NCBI RefSeq assembly: GCF_017798165.1
Contig: NZ_CP059068.1
Location: 1,488,001 to 1,552,000, forward strand
Reading direction: 5' to 3'
DNA length: 64,000 bases
Source: Rhodoferax sp. AJA081-3
GTDB lineage: Bacteria; Pseudomonadota; Gammaproteobacteria; Burkholderiales; Burkholderiaceae_C
Part shown: positions 17,030 through 24,336 of the stretch, in pieces
Position numbering within the stretch: the first letter of the stretch is position 1
Layout of the letters: the number at the start of each line of letters is the position of its first letter
Program-made: the position numbers and the translations under genes
The notes under the pieces: model-generated
Database searches by the model: none
Told to the model about the DNA's origin: nothing
Seen by the model: only the letters and a program-made list of their open reading frames with translations

Positions 17030-17518
17030 TCAGCGAGCCATCGCCTCCAGGAAAGCAAAGGCGTTCGGGAAGCTATTGGGTTCTGGTGACCGCGGCCAGA
17101 TGTGGCTGGGTGGGGGGGCACCAAAATACTTCAGGTAATCCGCCTCCAGCAGGCGCAGCTTTTCACGCATGTTCTCGGCCGATGCGATCTGCTCCTCAAT
17201 ACCACCACCGCCTGTCTCCGGAGAGTGGTGGATGAATGTGCCTGCTATCTCCTGGCAGAAGCGCGCGTAGTCTTTTGTAAACAGGATGAAGGTGTGCCAC
17301 ATGGCATCCACCTGCCCGCCCGTTGCGTACGTCTTCTCAGGGTGCAAAGCGCATAAGGTGAACCACCGCTTGAGTTCCAGCAAGGTTTCAGCGGCCGACT
17401 CCAAAGGCACATTGCCATCTTTGGCATACCGGGCAGTGACCTTTGCGAAGTCAAACATGGAAATTTTGTCGAACAAGCGTCTGGCCTGTTCGGTGTCTGG
17501 GCTTGTCGCAAAGGTCAT
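17030..17518 (-). CDS. Hypothetical protein between the two borosin-like cassettes
   Basis: A 162-aa soluble protein. Its core contains VDAMWHTFILFTKDYARFC followed by GTFIHHSPE. This recalls the W-H-x-F/H-x-L-F segment of the GRDP-like (glycine-rich domain protein) family, but no glycine-rich tail is present. It is transcribed divergently from precursor 2 and faces the end of methyltransferase 1. It could be part of the RiPP locus or an unrelated insert between the duplicated cassettes. No function is assigned. Confidence 0.65.
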   Translation of the reverse strand: MTFATSPDTEQARRLFDKISMFDFAKVTARYAKDGNVPLESAAETLLELKRWFTLCALHPEKTYATGGQVDAMWHTFILFTKDYARFCQEIAGTFIHHSPETGGGGIEEQIASAENMREKLRLLEADYLKYFGAPPPSHIWPRSPEPNSFPNAFAFLEAMAR

Positions 17519-17614
17519 GGTGCTGGTTTGCGGGTAGGCTTGTATCGGTGGTCGTGTATCTTAAGCTGCCTCCAGGATGGGCTGGGGCCGTGGCGACGGT
17601 GGCTGCGGGTCGCC

Positions 17615-17645
17615 GGATACAACTTGTTACCTGGGCTATAGAATC
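17615..17645 (+). promoter_or_regulatory. Candidate promoter of borosin-like cassette 2
   Basis: It has the same GGGCTATAGAATC (17633-17645) as upstream of cassette 1, again preceded by a GTTAC motif. A TACAAC/TTGTTA stretch lies at about -35. It sits 54 nt before the precursor ATG. The preceding region back to 17519 contains no gene and separates this operon from the divergent 162-aa gene. Confidence 0.6.
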
Positions 17646-17698
17646 CGTGGCGGATTGAAAGTCTGCACTGCCTCATCCACCAAAAAATAGGATTCTCC

Positions 17699-17920
17699 AT
17701 GTCGAAACTGTTGGGCTACCTCAATCTCCTGGACACAGACGCTGCAGCACGCGCAACCCACGCGGCGGACCCTGCCACTGCGATGACGCAGTTTGGCTTG
17801 AATGATGCCGAACAGGGCGCAGTGTTGTCTGGGGACAAAGCGGCGATTGGGCAGCTGGCAGGCGTTGATTTGAAGGATGGGCTGACTACACAGAGCGGCT
17901 GTACAGGCGACGCGAGATAA
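17699..17920 (+). CDS. Putative split-borosin precursor peptide 2
   Basis: A 73-aa paralogue of the peptide at 12347. The leader is strongly conserved (MSKLLGYLNLLD, DPATAMTQFGLNDAEQ, SGDKAAIGQLAGVD). The C-terminal ~17 residues (ending TTQSGCTGDAR) are unrelated to the first core and lack its hydrophobic run. The length is identical, so this looks like core divergence, though loss of a functional core is possible. ATG 17699 has TAGGA about 9 nt upstream. It is followed after 11 nt by cyclase 3. Confidence 0.78.
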   Translation: MSKLLGYLNLLDTDAAARATHAADPATAMTQFGLNDAEQGAVLSGDKAAIGQLAGVDLKDGLTTQSGCTGDAR

Positions 17921-17931
17921 GGATCGAACGA

Positions 17932-19686
17932 ATGCGATGGTTCATAAGAGCCGTTGCGTTGCTTGTATGCGTACTGGGCTGCGTGGGCCTAGCGCATGCA
18001 AACGCTCAGAATCCAGTAAATCTTTTACTGGATGAATCGCTGGCGTTGATTCTTTCAACACCGGAGAAGGCGTCTGTCCCGCTCACCAAATTGCAAGCAC
18101 TGCGGGACACCTTCACACCAGATCAGAATCAGCGCTACCACGCTCAGTATGCAAATTACCTGGGTTTCCAAGGCAGACATGAAGAGCGCGTCGCCTTGGT
18201 ACGGTCCATCATTGACCAAGTTTCAACACCGTTGAGACGGGCCTCCCTGCTTTACAACCTGGTGGATGGTAACCGCGCCTTAGGCAACTACGAAAGTGCT
18301 CTACAGGCAATGAATGAGTCCATTCTCCTATTGCCGTCACTCGACAAGATCAACGCCAAACTTTTGGTGCTGAACGGTGCCATATCCCTGTTGACTACCC
18401 TGCGTGCGTATGACGAGGCCCTCGATTTGGCAGAGCGTCTGATCGCCTTGGATCCAGGCGCAACTGGAACCCGCACGCAGTGCCACGGTCTGGCTGCCAA
18501 AGCGGAGCTGAACTTCAAGCTTGGCAACAGCCAACTGGCCGAGTCCTTGGTGCCACAAGCCGTGCTGGCCTGCGACGCCAGCAAAGAACACATGGCGTCC
18601 CTGATCGTCAAGAGTTTTGTAGCCATTGACTTGGTCGATGCAGGGCAATACGCAAAAGGCATCACCACCAGCCTGACCCTGGTACAACAGTTTCAAACCG
18701 TAGGCACGGGTTCGAACTGGTTGGCTGCAGTTGAAGAGGCGCTGGCCCGCGCCTACCTCAAAACCGGCAATATGGAGCGCGCCGAGCATTTCGGCACGCT
18801 GGCCTACGACCGTGCACAGTTAGCCAAAGATCTGGAATGGCAAGAAAAAACCAGCGAAACCATGGCTGCGATCAAGCAGGCCCAGGGTCAGTTGGCAGCG
18901 GCCATTGCTTACTACCAGACCAATCTGGCCTTCAAGAAGAAGGTACTGAACGACCAACAGCAAAAGAACCTGGCCTACCAACGCGTCAAGTTCGAGACCC
19001 AGGACAAGGCCAACCAAATGGCTTTGCTGGAGCAGAAGAACAAAACCCTGAGCACCGAGAAGGCCCTGCAACAAAACGAATACCAGAACCTGATTTTGCT
19101 GCTGACCCTGGGTGCGGTTGTGCTGGCCATACTCGGTGCCTGGCTGTTCAATACCCTGCGGCTGAAAAACATGTTCCGTGTTTCTGCGCAGGTGGACGGG
19201 CTCACGCAGGTCAGCAACCGCGCGCACTTCACGGCGTGTGCGCAGGCGGCATTCAACGACGCGGCAAGCAGCGTGAGCCTGGTGTTATTTGACATGGATT
19301 TCTTCAAAAAAATCAACGACACCTACGGCCACCCGGCGGGGGACTGGGTGCTCAAGACCGTGTGCACCACCGTAAAAGACCAGTTGCAAACCGCTGATTG
19401 CTTAGGGCGCCTGGGTGGTGAAGAGTTTGCCCTGTGCCTGCCCAATTCCTCCGACGAAAAAGCGGCGGCTCTTGCAGAGCGTTGCCGCGCGGCAATTGCT
19501 GCAGTCGACACCCATCCCAGCGGCTTTGATTTTTCCATCACTGCCAGTTTTGGCATTGCCACGCGCAAGGCACACGAAGCTTCCAGTTTTGAGGAAACGC
19601 TGGTAGCGGCGGACAAGGCGCTGTACTTCTCCAAAAACGAAGGGCGCAACCGCGTCACGGTCTACCAACACTCCGGTGCCTATTAA
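17932..19686 (+). CDS. Membrane TPR-GGDEF putative diguanylate cyclase 3 (cassette 2)
   Basis: A 584-aa protein: signal peptide ending near AHA, periplasmic TPR-like region, a TM at about 385-404, and a GGDEF domain with GGEEF at 495-499. The I-site position reads QTAD rather than RxxD. From about residue 300 on it is nearly identical to cyclase 1 (MAAIKQAQGQLAAAIAYY, then the linker and the cyclase domain), while the N-terminal sensor is more diverged. An AAGGA precedes the ATG. It lies 2 nt before the methyltransferase 2 gene. The role is inferred as a membrane c-di-GMP synthase tied to the RiPP locus. Confidence 0.85.
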   Translation: MRWFIRAVALLVCVLGCVGLAHANAQNPVNLLLDESLALILSTPEKASVPLTKLQALRDTFTPDQNQRYHAQYANYLGFQGRHEERVALVRSIIDQVSTPLRRASLLYNLVDGNRALGNYESALQAMNESILLLPSLDKINAKLLVLNGAISLLTTLRAYDEALDLAERLIALDPGATGTRTQCHGLAAKAELNFKLGNSQLAESLVPQAVLACDASKEHMASLIVKSFVAIDLVDAGQYAKGITTSLTLVQQFQTVGTGSNWLAAVEEALARAYLKTGNMERAEHFGTLAYDRAQLAKDLEWQEKTSETMAAIKQAQGQLAAAIAYYQTNLAFKKKVLNDQQQKNLAYQRVKFETQDKANQMALLEQKNKTLSTEKALQQNEYQNLILLLTLGAVVLAILGAWLFNTLRLKNMFRVSAQVDGLTQVSNRAHFTACAQAAFNDAASSVSLVLFDMDFFKKINDTYGHPAGDWVLKTVCTTVKDQLQTADCLGRLGGEEFALCLPNSSDEKAAALAERCRAAIAAVDTHPSGFDFSITASFGIATRKAHEASSFEETLVAADKALYFSKNEGRNRVTVYQHSGAY

Positions 19687-19688
19687 CG

Positions 19689-20510
19689 ATGACACCAACA
19701 CAACACGGCAAACTGGTCTGCGTCGGCACCGGCATGCGCATGGCCGGGCAACTGACACCACTGGCGCGCAGCTATATCGAGACGGCGGACGTGGTGGTTG
19801 CGGCGGTGCCCAACCGTTTTGCACGCAAGTGGCTGCAAGATATTGCCAAGCAATACATTTGCCTGCTGGACTACTACGCAGACTGCGATATCGAGGGCAA
19901 AGACCGCCTCGACACCTACCAACGCATGTCAGCAACCATCCTTGATGAGGTGCGCGCAGGTAAAACAGTTTGCGCCGCCTTTTATGGTCACCCGGGAATA
20001 TTTGCCTGCATCTCACACATGGCCATTGAGGCTGCGCGGGCCGAGGGTTTTAGTGCAGAAATGCTGCCCGGCATATCTGCGGAAGACTGCCTGGTGGCCG
20101 ACTTAGGCGTAGACCCGGGCCGTACGGGCATGCAGTCCATGGAGGCGACGCAGTTCATGATTTTCGAGCGCCGCATCGACCCGACGGCGCTATTGATTCT
20201 GTGGCAACCCTATATTGCCGGTGACCTGAGCCGCAAGCGTTTTGACACCACGGCCGCCCGGTTGCAGGTACTGGTGGACAAGCTGGCGCGGGACTACCCG
20301 CTGGACCACCCAGTCATCCTGTACGAAGCCGCCACGAACCCGCTGGAAGAGCCGCGCATGGAGACTATCCTGCTGCGCGATTTGCCTAGCGCCGTGTTGA
20401 ATGGCATCACCACGCTAGTCATTCCAGCCGCATACCCATTGAAGCTGGACGAGGCCATCATCGCCCAGCTCCAAGCGCTGCCCGAGGCACCGCTGCTGGA
20501 GGCGGTTTAA
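19689..20510 (+). CDS. Putative borosin alpha-N-methyltransferase 2 (SonM/OphMA-like)
   Basis: A 273-aa paralogue of the enzyme at 16166, closely similar over its whole length. It shares GKLVCVGTGMRMAGQLTPL, YGHPGIFACISHM, MLPGISAEDCLVADLG, DPGRTGMQSMEATQFM and the KDRLDTYQRM segment with the Arg and Tyr expected near the active site. It has no C-terminal substrate extension, which fits a split system acting on the peptide at 17699. It is the last gene of cassette 2. A dispersed repeat begins directly after its stop codon. Confidence 0.82.
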   Translation: MTPTQHGKLVCVGTGMRMAGQLTPLARSYIETADVVVAAVPNRFARKWLQDIAKQYICLLDYYADCDIEGKDRLDTYQRMSATILDEVRAGKTVCAAFYGHPGIFACISHMAIEAARAEGFSAEMLPGISAEDCLVADLGVDPGRTGMQSMEATQFMIFERRIDPTALLILWQPYIAGDLSRKRFDTTAARLQVLVDKLARDYPLDHPVILYEAATNPLEEPRMETILLRDLPSAVLNGITTLVIPAAYPLKLDEAIIAQLQALPEAPLLEAV

Positions 20511-20560
20511 GCAAAATAAGCCTCTAGCCCTCGTGAAATATAGTGGTATAGCTATCAATT
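20511..20560 (+). repeat. Dispersed palindromic repeat, copy A
   Basis: GCAAAATAAGCCTCTAGCCC opens the copy, then TCGT and an AT-rich tail with TATAGCTAT. It shares the GCCTCTAGCCCCCGT-type core with copies at 26961, 39057, 48024, 58859 and 62949. It lies between the convergent ends of methyltransferase 2 and the next gene. Confidence 0.75.
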
Positions 20561-21213
20561 CATGAGCGACTGAAGTTCAGAAAGTGGCCTTTATAGGCCT
20601 CACCCGTGCTCTGCGTGCTGCCCGCGCGCTGCAGATCCAGCGTGTAACCTAGCGCTTCCATCTTGCGGCAAAAGCCCTTGCGGTTGCCGCGGTCCGGGTC
20701 CAGCACGATGATGCTGACGGGGTCGGCCGAGTGCAGGTGGATGAACTGCGACAGTGTCTCGGGTTGGTCCCGCTCATACAACACGTCGCTGGCAATGATC
20801 AGGTCGAACTGGCCTAGCCCCAGGTTCTCGCGGCCCCAGTGGCCGGTCTGGTACTTGAGCGCCGGCAGGTCGTTGCGCAACACGTTGTCGGCCAGAAAAG
20901 CCGCAGTCAGCGGGTGGCAGTCACTGGCGGTGATGTCGCCCAGGCGGCGGTGGATGACCAGGCTGGCCAGCGCCAGGCCACAACCAATCTCCAGAATGCG
21001 CTTGCCCGCAATGTCGTAGGTCTGCATGGCGTTGGCCAGCATACGCGCCGACGGCCACACCATGCCAAACAGCGGCCAGCTGGCCGACGAGATGCCCGCA
21101 GCCAGCGCCGCGCCATCCGGGTCGGCATACTGCTGGCGGTCCAGCAGCGAGCGAATTTCAAAATGGGATGTACCCAGCAAGTGGGTCTCGAACTTGACCT
21201 GGTAGCCTGGCAT
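20560..21213 (-). CDS. Class I SAM methyltransferase (Methyltransf_16 / lysine methyltransferase-like)
   Basis: A 217-aa Rossmann-fold methyltransferase. Motif I is ILEIGCGLALASLVIHR. D/SDCHP marks the acidic loop, and FDLIIASDVLYER is the motif typical of the Methyltransf_16 (METTL21/EEF2KMT) group, which methylates protein lysines. ATG 21213 is preferred because AGGAGC lies 6 nt upstream; the longer frame uses a TTG start. It is convergent with the borosin-like cassette 2. The substrate is unknown. Confidence 0.75.
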   Translation of the reverse strand: MPGYQVKFETHLLGTSHFEIRSLLDRQQYADPDGAALAAGISSASWPLFGMVWPSARMLANAMQTYDIAGKRILEIGCGLALASLVIHRRLGDITASDCHPLTAAFLADNVLRNDLPALKYQTGHWGRENLGLGQFDLIIASDVLYERDQPETLSQFIHLHSADPVSIIVLDPDRGNRKGFCRKMEALGYTLDLQRAGSTQSTGEAYKGHFLNFSRS

Positions 21214-21403
21214 GTCGCCGCTCCTGAAAGCCAATGCTGTGTGGCAGGTGAGAAAAAATGCTTTTGCTCATCAGACACAACACGGGCAAGCGTGCGATGT
21301 GGGTGGACCGGGCACCGAGTGCGGGCTTTGTGGCCCGCTGCCCGAGTGTAACGGGCCACCCTAGAATGGGCTTTGCGAGGGCTGCCATGCCCCGCAAGCC
21401 AGC

Positions 21404-22114
21404 ATGCCCACACCCTCTCCAGCCACGGCCCACCAAACTGATCCGCCCCACGCGGTCCGCGCACTGCTGCTCGACCTGGATGACACACTGATAGACGACC
21501 GCAAGGCCATGGCGGCTGCGGTCTTGCTATTGCGTGCACAACTGGGGTTAGCGCCCAGCGAAGACAACGACGGCGTCGCGGCCCGTTGGGATTCGATAGG
21601 CAGGGCTTTATGGGGCCGGTGTGCGGCGGGCGAGATCAGCTTTGCGGAGCAGCGCCGCGTGCGCCTGCGCGAGACCTTTGGCATCGCGCTGGCCGACCGC
21701 GAGGCAGACGCCCTGTTTGACGAATACCTGCGCTTCTACGCGCTGCACTGGGAACTGTTCCCCGGTGCCACAGAATTCCTTGCTGCCACCGCACACCTGC
21801 CGCGAGTGCTCGTGACCAACGGCCACCGTGCCCAGGTAAACAAAAAACTGCAGACGCTGGGGCTGGCAGGCCATTTCCAGTTTGTGGTTACGCCGGACGA
21901 CTGTGGAGCCAAGAAGCCTGACCCGCGCATCTTTTTGCGTGCGCTAGAGCTTCTGGGTGTGGCACCGCAACACGCCATGATGCTGGGCGACAACGCCGTG
22001 TCGGACATTGCGCCCGCAGCTGCACTGGGTATGCAAGTGTTCCATGTAGACCACCGTGTGCAAGGCCAGTCTATTGCGGATGGCATTCGCCACGCCGTGG
22101 CAAGTCACTACTAA
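21404..22114 (+). CDS. HAD-family hydrolase (subfamily IA, phosphatase-like)
   Basis: A 236-aa HAD phosphatase. Motif I is LLLDLDDTLIDD, with nucleophile and acid/base Asp. Motif II is RVLVTNGHRAQV. The motif III Lys is in CGAKKPDPRIF, and motif IV is MMLGDNAVSDIAPA. A helical cap lies between motifs I and II. This is the YjjG / phosphoglycolate-phosphatase-like layout, and the substrate cannot be assigned. The first ~17 residues are Pro/Thr-rich, so the true start may be slightly later. Confidence 0.85.
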   Translation: MPTPSPATAHQTDPPHAVRALLLDLDDTLIDDRKAMAAAVLLLRAQLGLAPSEDNDGVAARWDSIGRALWGRCAAGEISFAEQRRVRLRETFGIALADREADALFDEYLRFYALHWELFPGATEFLAATAHLPRVLVTNGHRAQVNKKLQTLGLAGHFQFVVTPDDCGAKKPDPRIFLRALELLGVAPQHAMMLGDNAVSDIAPAAALGMQVFHVDHRVQGQSIADGIRHAVASHY

Positions 22115-22151
22115 CTTAATTGCTAGCGGGCCAGTCTCCTCCATCCAACCC

Positions 22152-22172
22152 TTAGCCAAGCGAAAGGTTGGC
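22152..22172. promoter_or_regulatory. 21-nt motif upstream of the response regulator
   Basis: TTAGCC-AAGCGA-AAGGTTGGC shares 18/21 positions with 24221-24241. It contains an inverted GCCAA/TTGGC and lies just upstream of the response-regulator start. A candidate autoregulatory binding site of this two-component system. Confidence 0.5.
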
Positions 22173-22190
22173 GGCCAGATAATGGTCGCC

Positions 22191-22847
22191 ATGCATCTAC
22201 TACTTATTGAAGACGACCTGGATTTGGGGCGCGCACTGCAGCAGGCGCTCAAGGCCGAAGGCTTGAGCAGTGAATGGTTTCGCCGCTCGGGCGACGCCCT
22301 GCAGGCCTTTGCAAGCGGCACTTTTGACTGCGTGCTGCTCGATCTGACACTGCCAGATGGCGATGGCATGGAGCTATTGGCGCGCTGGCGGCGTAGTGGC
22401 ATGACCCTGCCGGTCGTGGTGATCACCGCACGTGCTGAGCTTGACGACCGCCTCGCAGGGCTGGACGGTGGGGCGGACGACTTTGTCGTGAAGCCTTTTG
22501 CAACCGCAGAGCTGGTGTCGCGTATACGGGCGGTGTGCCGCCGTTCGGTGCAGCAGGCCAGTGAACAGTGGACGTTTGGTGACCTGGATATTGAGCCAGG
22601 GCGGCACCGGGTCACGCTCAAGGGCCAGGTAGTGGATCTATCTCCCCGAGAGTTTCAGCTGATGCTGGAGCTGGCGCGGCAGGCTGGAAAAGTGGTGTCC
22701 AAGAGCGTACTCTCCCGGCGCCTGGAGCCCTTGGGTGACCCCCTGGAATTCAGCGCGATTGAGGTGCACTTGTCCAATTTGCGGCGCAAGATTGGCGCCC
22801 ACCATGTGCGCACGGTGCGCGGCGTGGGCTACATGTTGCAAGCATGA
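22191..22847 (+). CDS. OmpR/PhoB-family response regulator (QseB/PmrA-like)
   Basis: A 218-aa two-domain regulator. The receiver domain is residues 1-115, with acidic pocket EDD near residue 8, phospho-acceptor D51 (LLDLTLP) and the conserved Lys in FVVKPFA. The winged-helix DNA-binding domain covers about 125-218 (LSPREFQLMLELA, VRGVGYML). ATG 22191 gives the canonical N-terminus MHLLLIEDD; ATG 22182 is possible. It overlaps the sensor kinase gene by 4 nt. A shared 21-nt palindrome upstream of this gene and of 24337 suggests autoregulation and one target. Confidence 0.9.
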   Translation: MHLLLIEDDLDLGRALQQALKAEGLSSEWFRRSGDALQAFASGTFDCVLLDLTLPDGDGMELLARWRRSGMTLPVVVITARAELDDRLAGLDGGADDFVVKPFATAELVSRIRAVCRRSVQQASEQWTFGDLDIEPGRHRVTLKGQVVDLSPREFQLMLELARQAGKVVSKSVLSRRLEPLGDPLEFSAIEVHLSNLRRKIGAHHVRTVRGVGYMLQA

Positions 22848-24217
22848 ACGTAAAGCAATTTTTCCGCCCAACGCTGGTGCGGCGTGTGATGGTTGCGCTG
22901 ATGATTGCGTTTGCGCTGATGTGGCTGTTCTTGTTGGTGGTGCAGTTTCTTTCAGCCAGCAGACCTGATCGGCAAGACCGCGAATTGCGTGGCTTTAGTG
23001 ACGATCTGATCACGACACTGGAAGCGTTTGACGACCAAGCCGAGGCAACGGTTGTGGCTGCTGCGTCCGAGGCGCAGGTGAACCAGATGCACAGCCGCGC
23101 CAAAACCCCGCGGTTGGTATTGGTACAACTGCATGATCTCAACGGCAACTTGCTGTACGCGCCGCAAGCGGCGCACAAAGCGGTGCTGACTGGGGAACTG
23201 GGTGGCATCACCCAGGCCGAATTTGCGGGGCAGACGCTACGGGTCTACCACACCCAAGGCAAACGCTGGCGCGTGTTGGTAGCGAGCACACAATTGCCCA
23301 GACTCTGGATACTGGGCCGGTTGGCGGCAGAGTTGTCGTTTTACATGCTCATCGCCTTTCCCTTTGTACTGGTGCCACTTTTAGCGGTGTCGCAGGGCCT
23401 TCGGCCACTGCGCGAGATTTCTGAAGAAATTGATGCCCGCAGCGCAGACGATTTGTCGCCCACCGGCCTGACGCCGCGATACCTCGAGCTCAAGCCGTTA
23501 ATCCGGTCGCTGGATTCATTGCTCAGCCAGTTGCGCAGCAAGGTCAAACGCGAGAGCGCCTTTGTGCATGAAGCGGCCCATGAGTTGCGCACCCCCATGG
23601 CCGTGGTCTCGGCCCAAGCCCATGCATTGGTGCACGCGCCGACCCCGGTCGAGCGACGCGAGGCAGAAGCACGTTTGGACCATGCCATTGCACGGGCATC
23701 CCACCTGGTGGAGCAGTTGCTGCAATTGGCCAAGGTAGACAGTGATTGGTCACAACCGGCGCAATCGGTAGACCTCACCCAGGAACTACAGCAAGCGCTG
23801 GCCATGCTGGCACCGGCTGCCATGGAGAAGAATTTGGAGCTCAGCCTGGACGCTCCCGACTCGGTGGTGCATGTGCTGGAACTCAACGCTTTTCGGTCCA
23901 TTCTGCATAACCTGGTGGGCAATGCCATTTTGTATGTGCCGGCGGGTGGGCAGGTAGAGGTCACACTGGCAGTGGACAGCAACCGATTGGTCATGGCCGT
24001 AGCGGACGATGGGCCCGGCATCCCGGAAGAACATTGGCCATTGGTGTTTGAACGGTTCTTCCGAGGCACAGGGCACGACCAACCCGGCTCGGGCTTGGGG
24101 CTTGCCATTGTGAAACAGGCCAGCGCCAAGCTGGGCGGCTTGGCATGGGTCGAACGGGGCCTGAAGGGACGGGGTTGCAAATTTGTGGTGTCACTGCCGC
24201 GCAGTGCGGTGCGCTGA
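22844..24217 (+). CDS. Sensor histidine kinase partner of the OmpR-type regulator
   Basis: A 457-aa membrane kinase. TM1 is at about 15-36 and TM2 at about 163-185, enclosing a ~125-residue periplasmic sensor. A HAMP-like linker leads to the H-box HEAAHELRTPMAVV with phospho-His H246. The HATPase_c domain has an N-box (ILHNLVGNAI), G1 (VADDGPGIPEEH) and G2 (GSGLGLAIVK). It resembles QseC/PmrB-type kinases. Its start overlaps the regulator stop (ATGA). The signal is unknown. Confidence 0.92.
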   Translation: MNVKQFFRPTLVRRVMVALMIAFALMWLFLLVVQFLSASRPDRQDRELRGFSDDLITTLEAFDDQAEATVVAAASEAQVNQMHSRAKTPRLVLVQLHDLNGNLLYAPQAAHKAVLTGELGGITQAEFAGQTLRVYHTQGKRWRVLVASTQLPRLWILGRLAAELSFYMLIAFPFVLVPLLAVSQGLRPLREISEEIDARSADDLSPTGLTPRYLELKPLIRSLDSLLSQLRSKVKRESAFVHEAAHELRTPMAVVSAQAHALVHAPTPVERREAEARLDHAIARASHLVEQLLQLAKVDSDWSQPAQSVDLTQELQQALAMLAPAAMEKNLELSLDAPDSVVHVLELNAFRSILHNLVGNAILYVPAGGQVEVTLAVDSNRLVMAVADDGPGIPEEHWPLVFERFFRGTGHDQPGSGLGLAIVKQASAKLGGLAWVERGLKGRGCKFVVSLPRSAVR

Positions 24218-24220
24218 TCT

Positions 24221-24241
24221 TTAGCCGACCTAAAGGTTGGC
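24221..24241. promoter_or_regulatory. 21-nt motif upstream of the exported-protein gene
   Basis: TTAGCCGACCT-AAAGGTTGGC contains GCCGACCT/AGGTTGGC, palindromic with one mismatch. It is 18/21 identical to 22152-22172. It lies right after the kinase stop and 96 nt before the next start, and it suggests control of that gene by the adjacent regulator. Confidence 0.5.
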
Positions 24242-24336
24242 AACGCAACAATACGCCTGACACCGGCCCTGCGCATGGCATGGGCCCAGGATTTACTTCA
24301 CCATCGGGTTCGAAAGCGCCCGCAGAGAACACAACA

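Noticed and set aside
17861..17920. Frameshift in precursor 2 explaining the different C-terminus
   Set aside because: The two precursors have exactly the same length and stop position, and no single indel restores a KIQVMNV-like end. Divergence is simpler.
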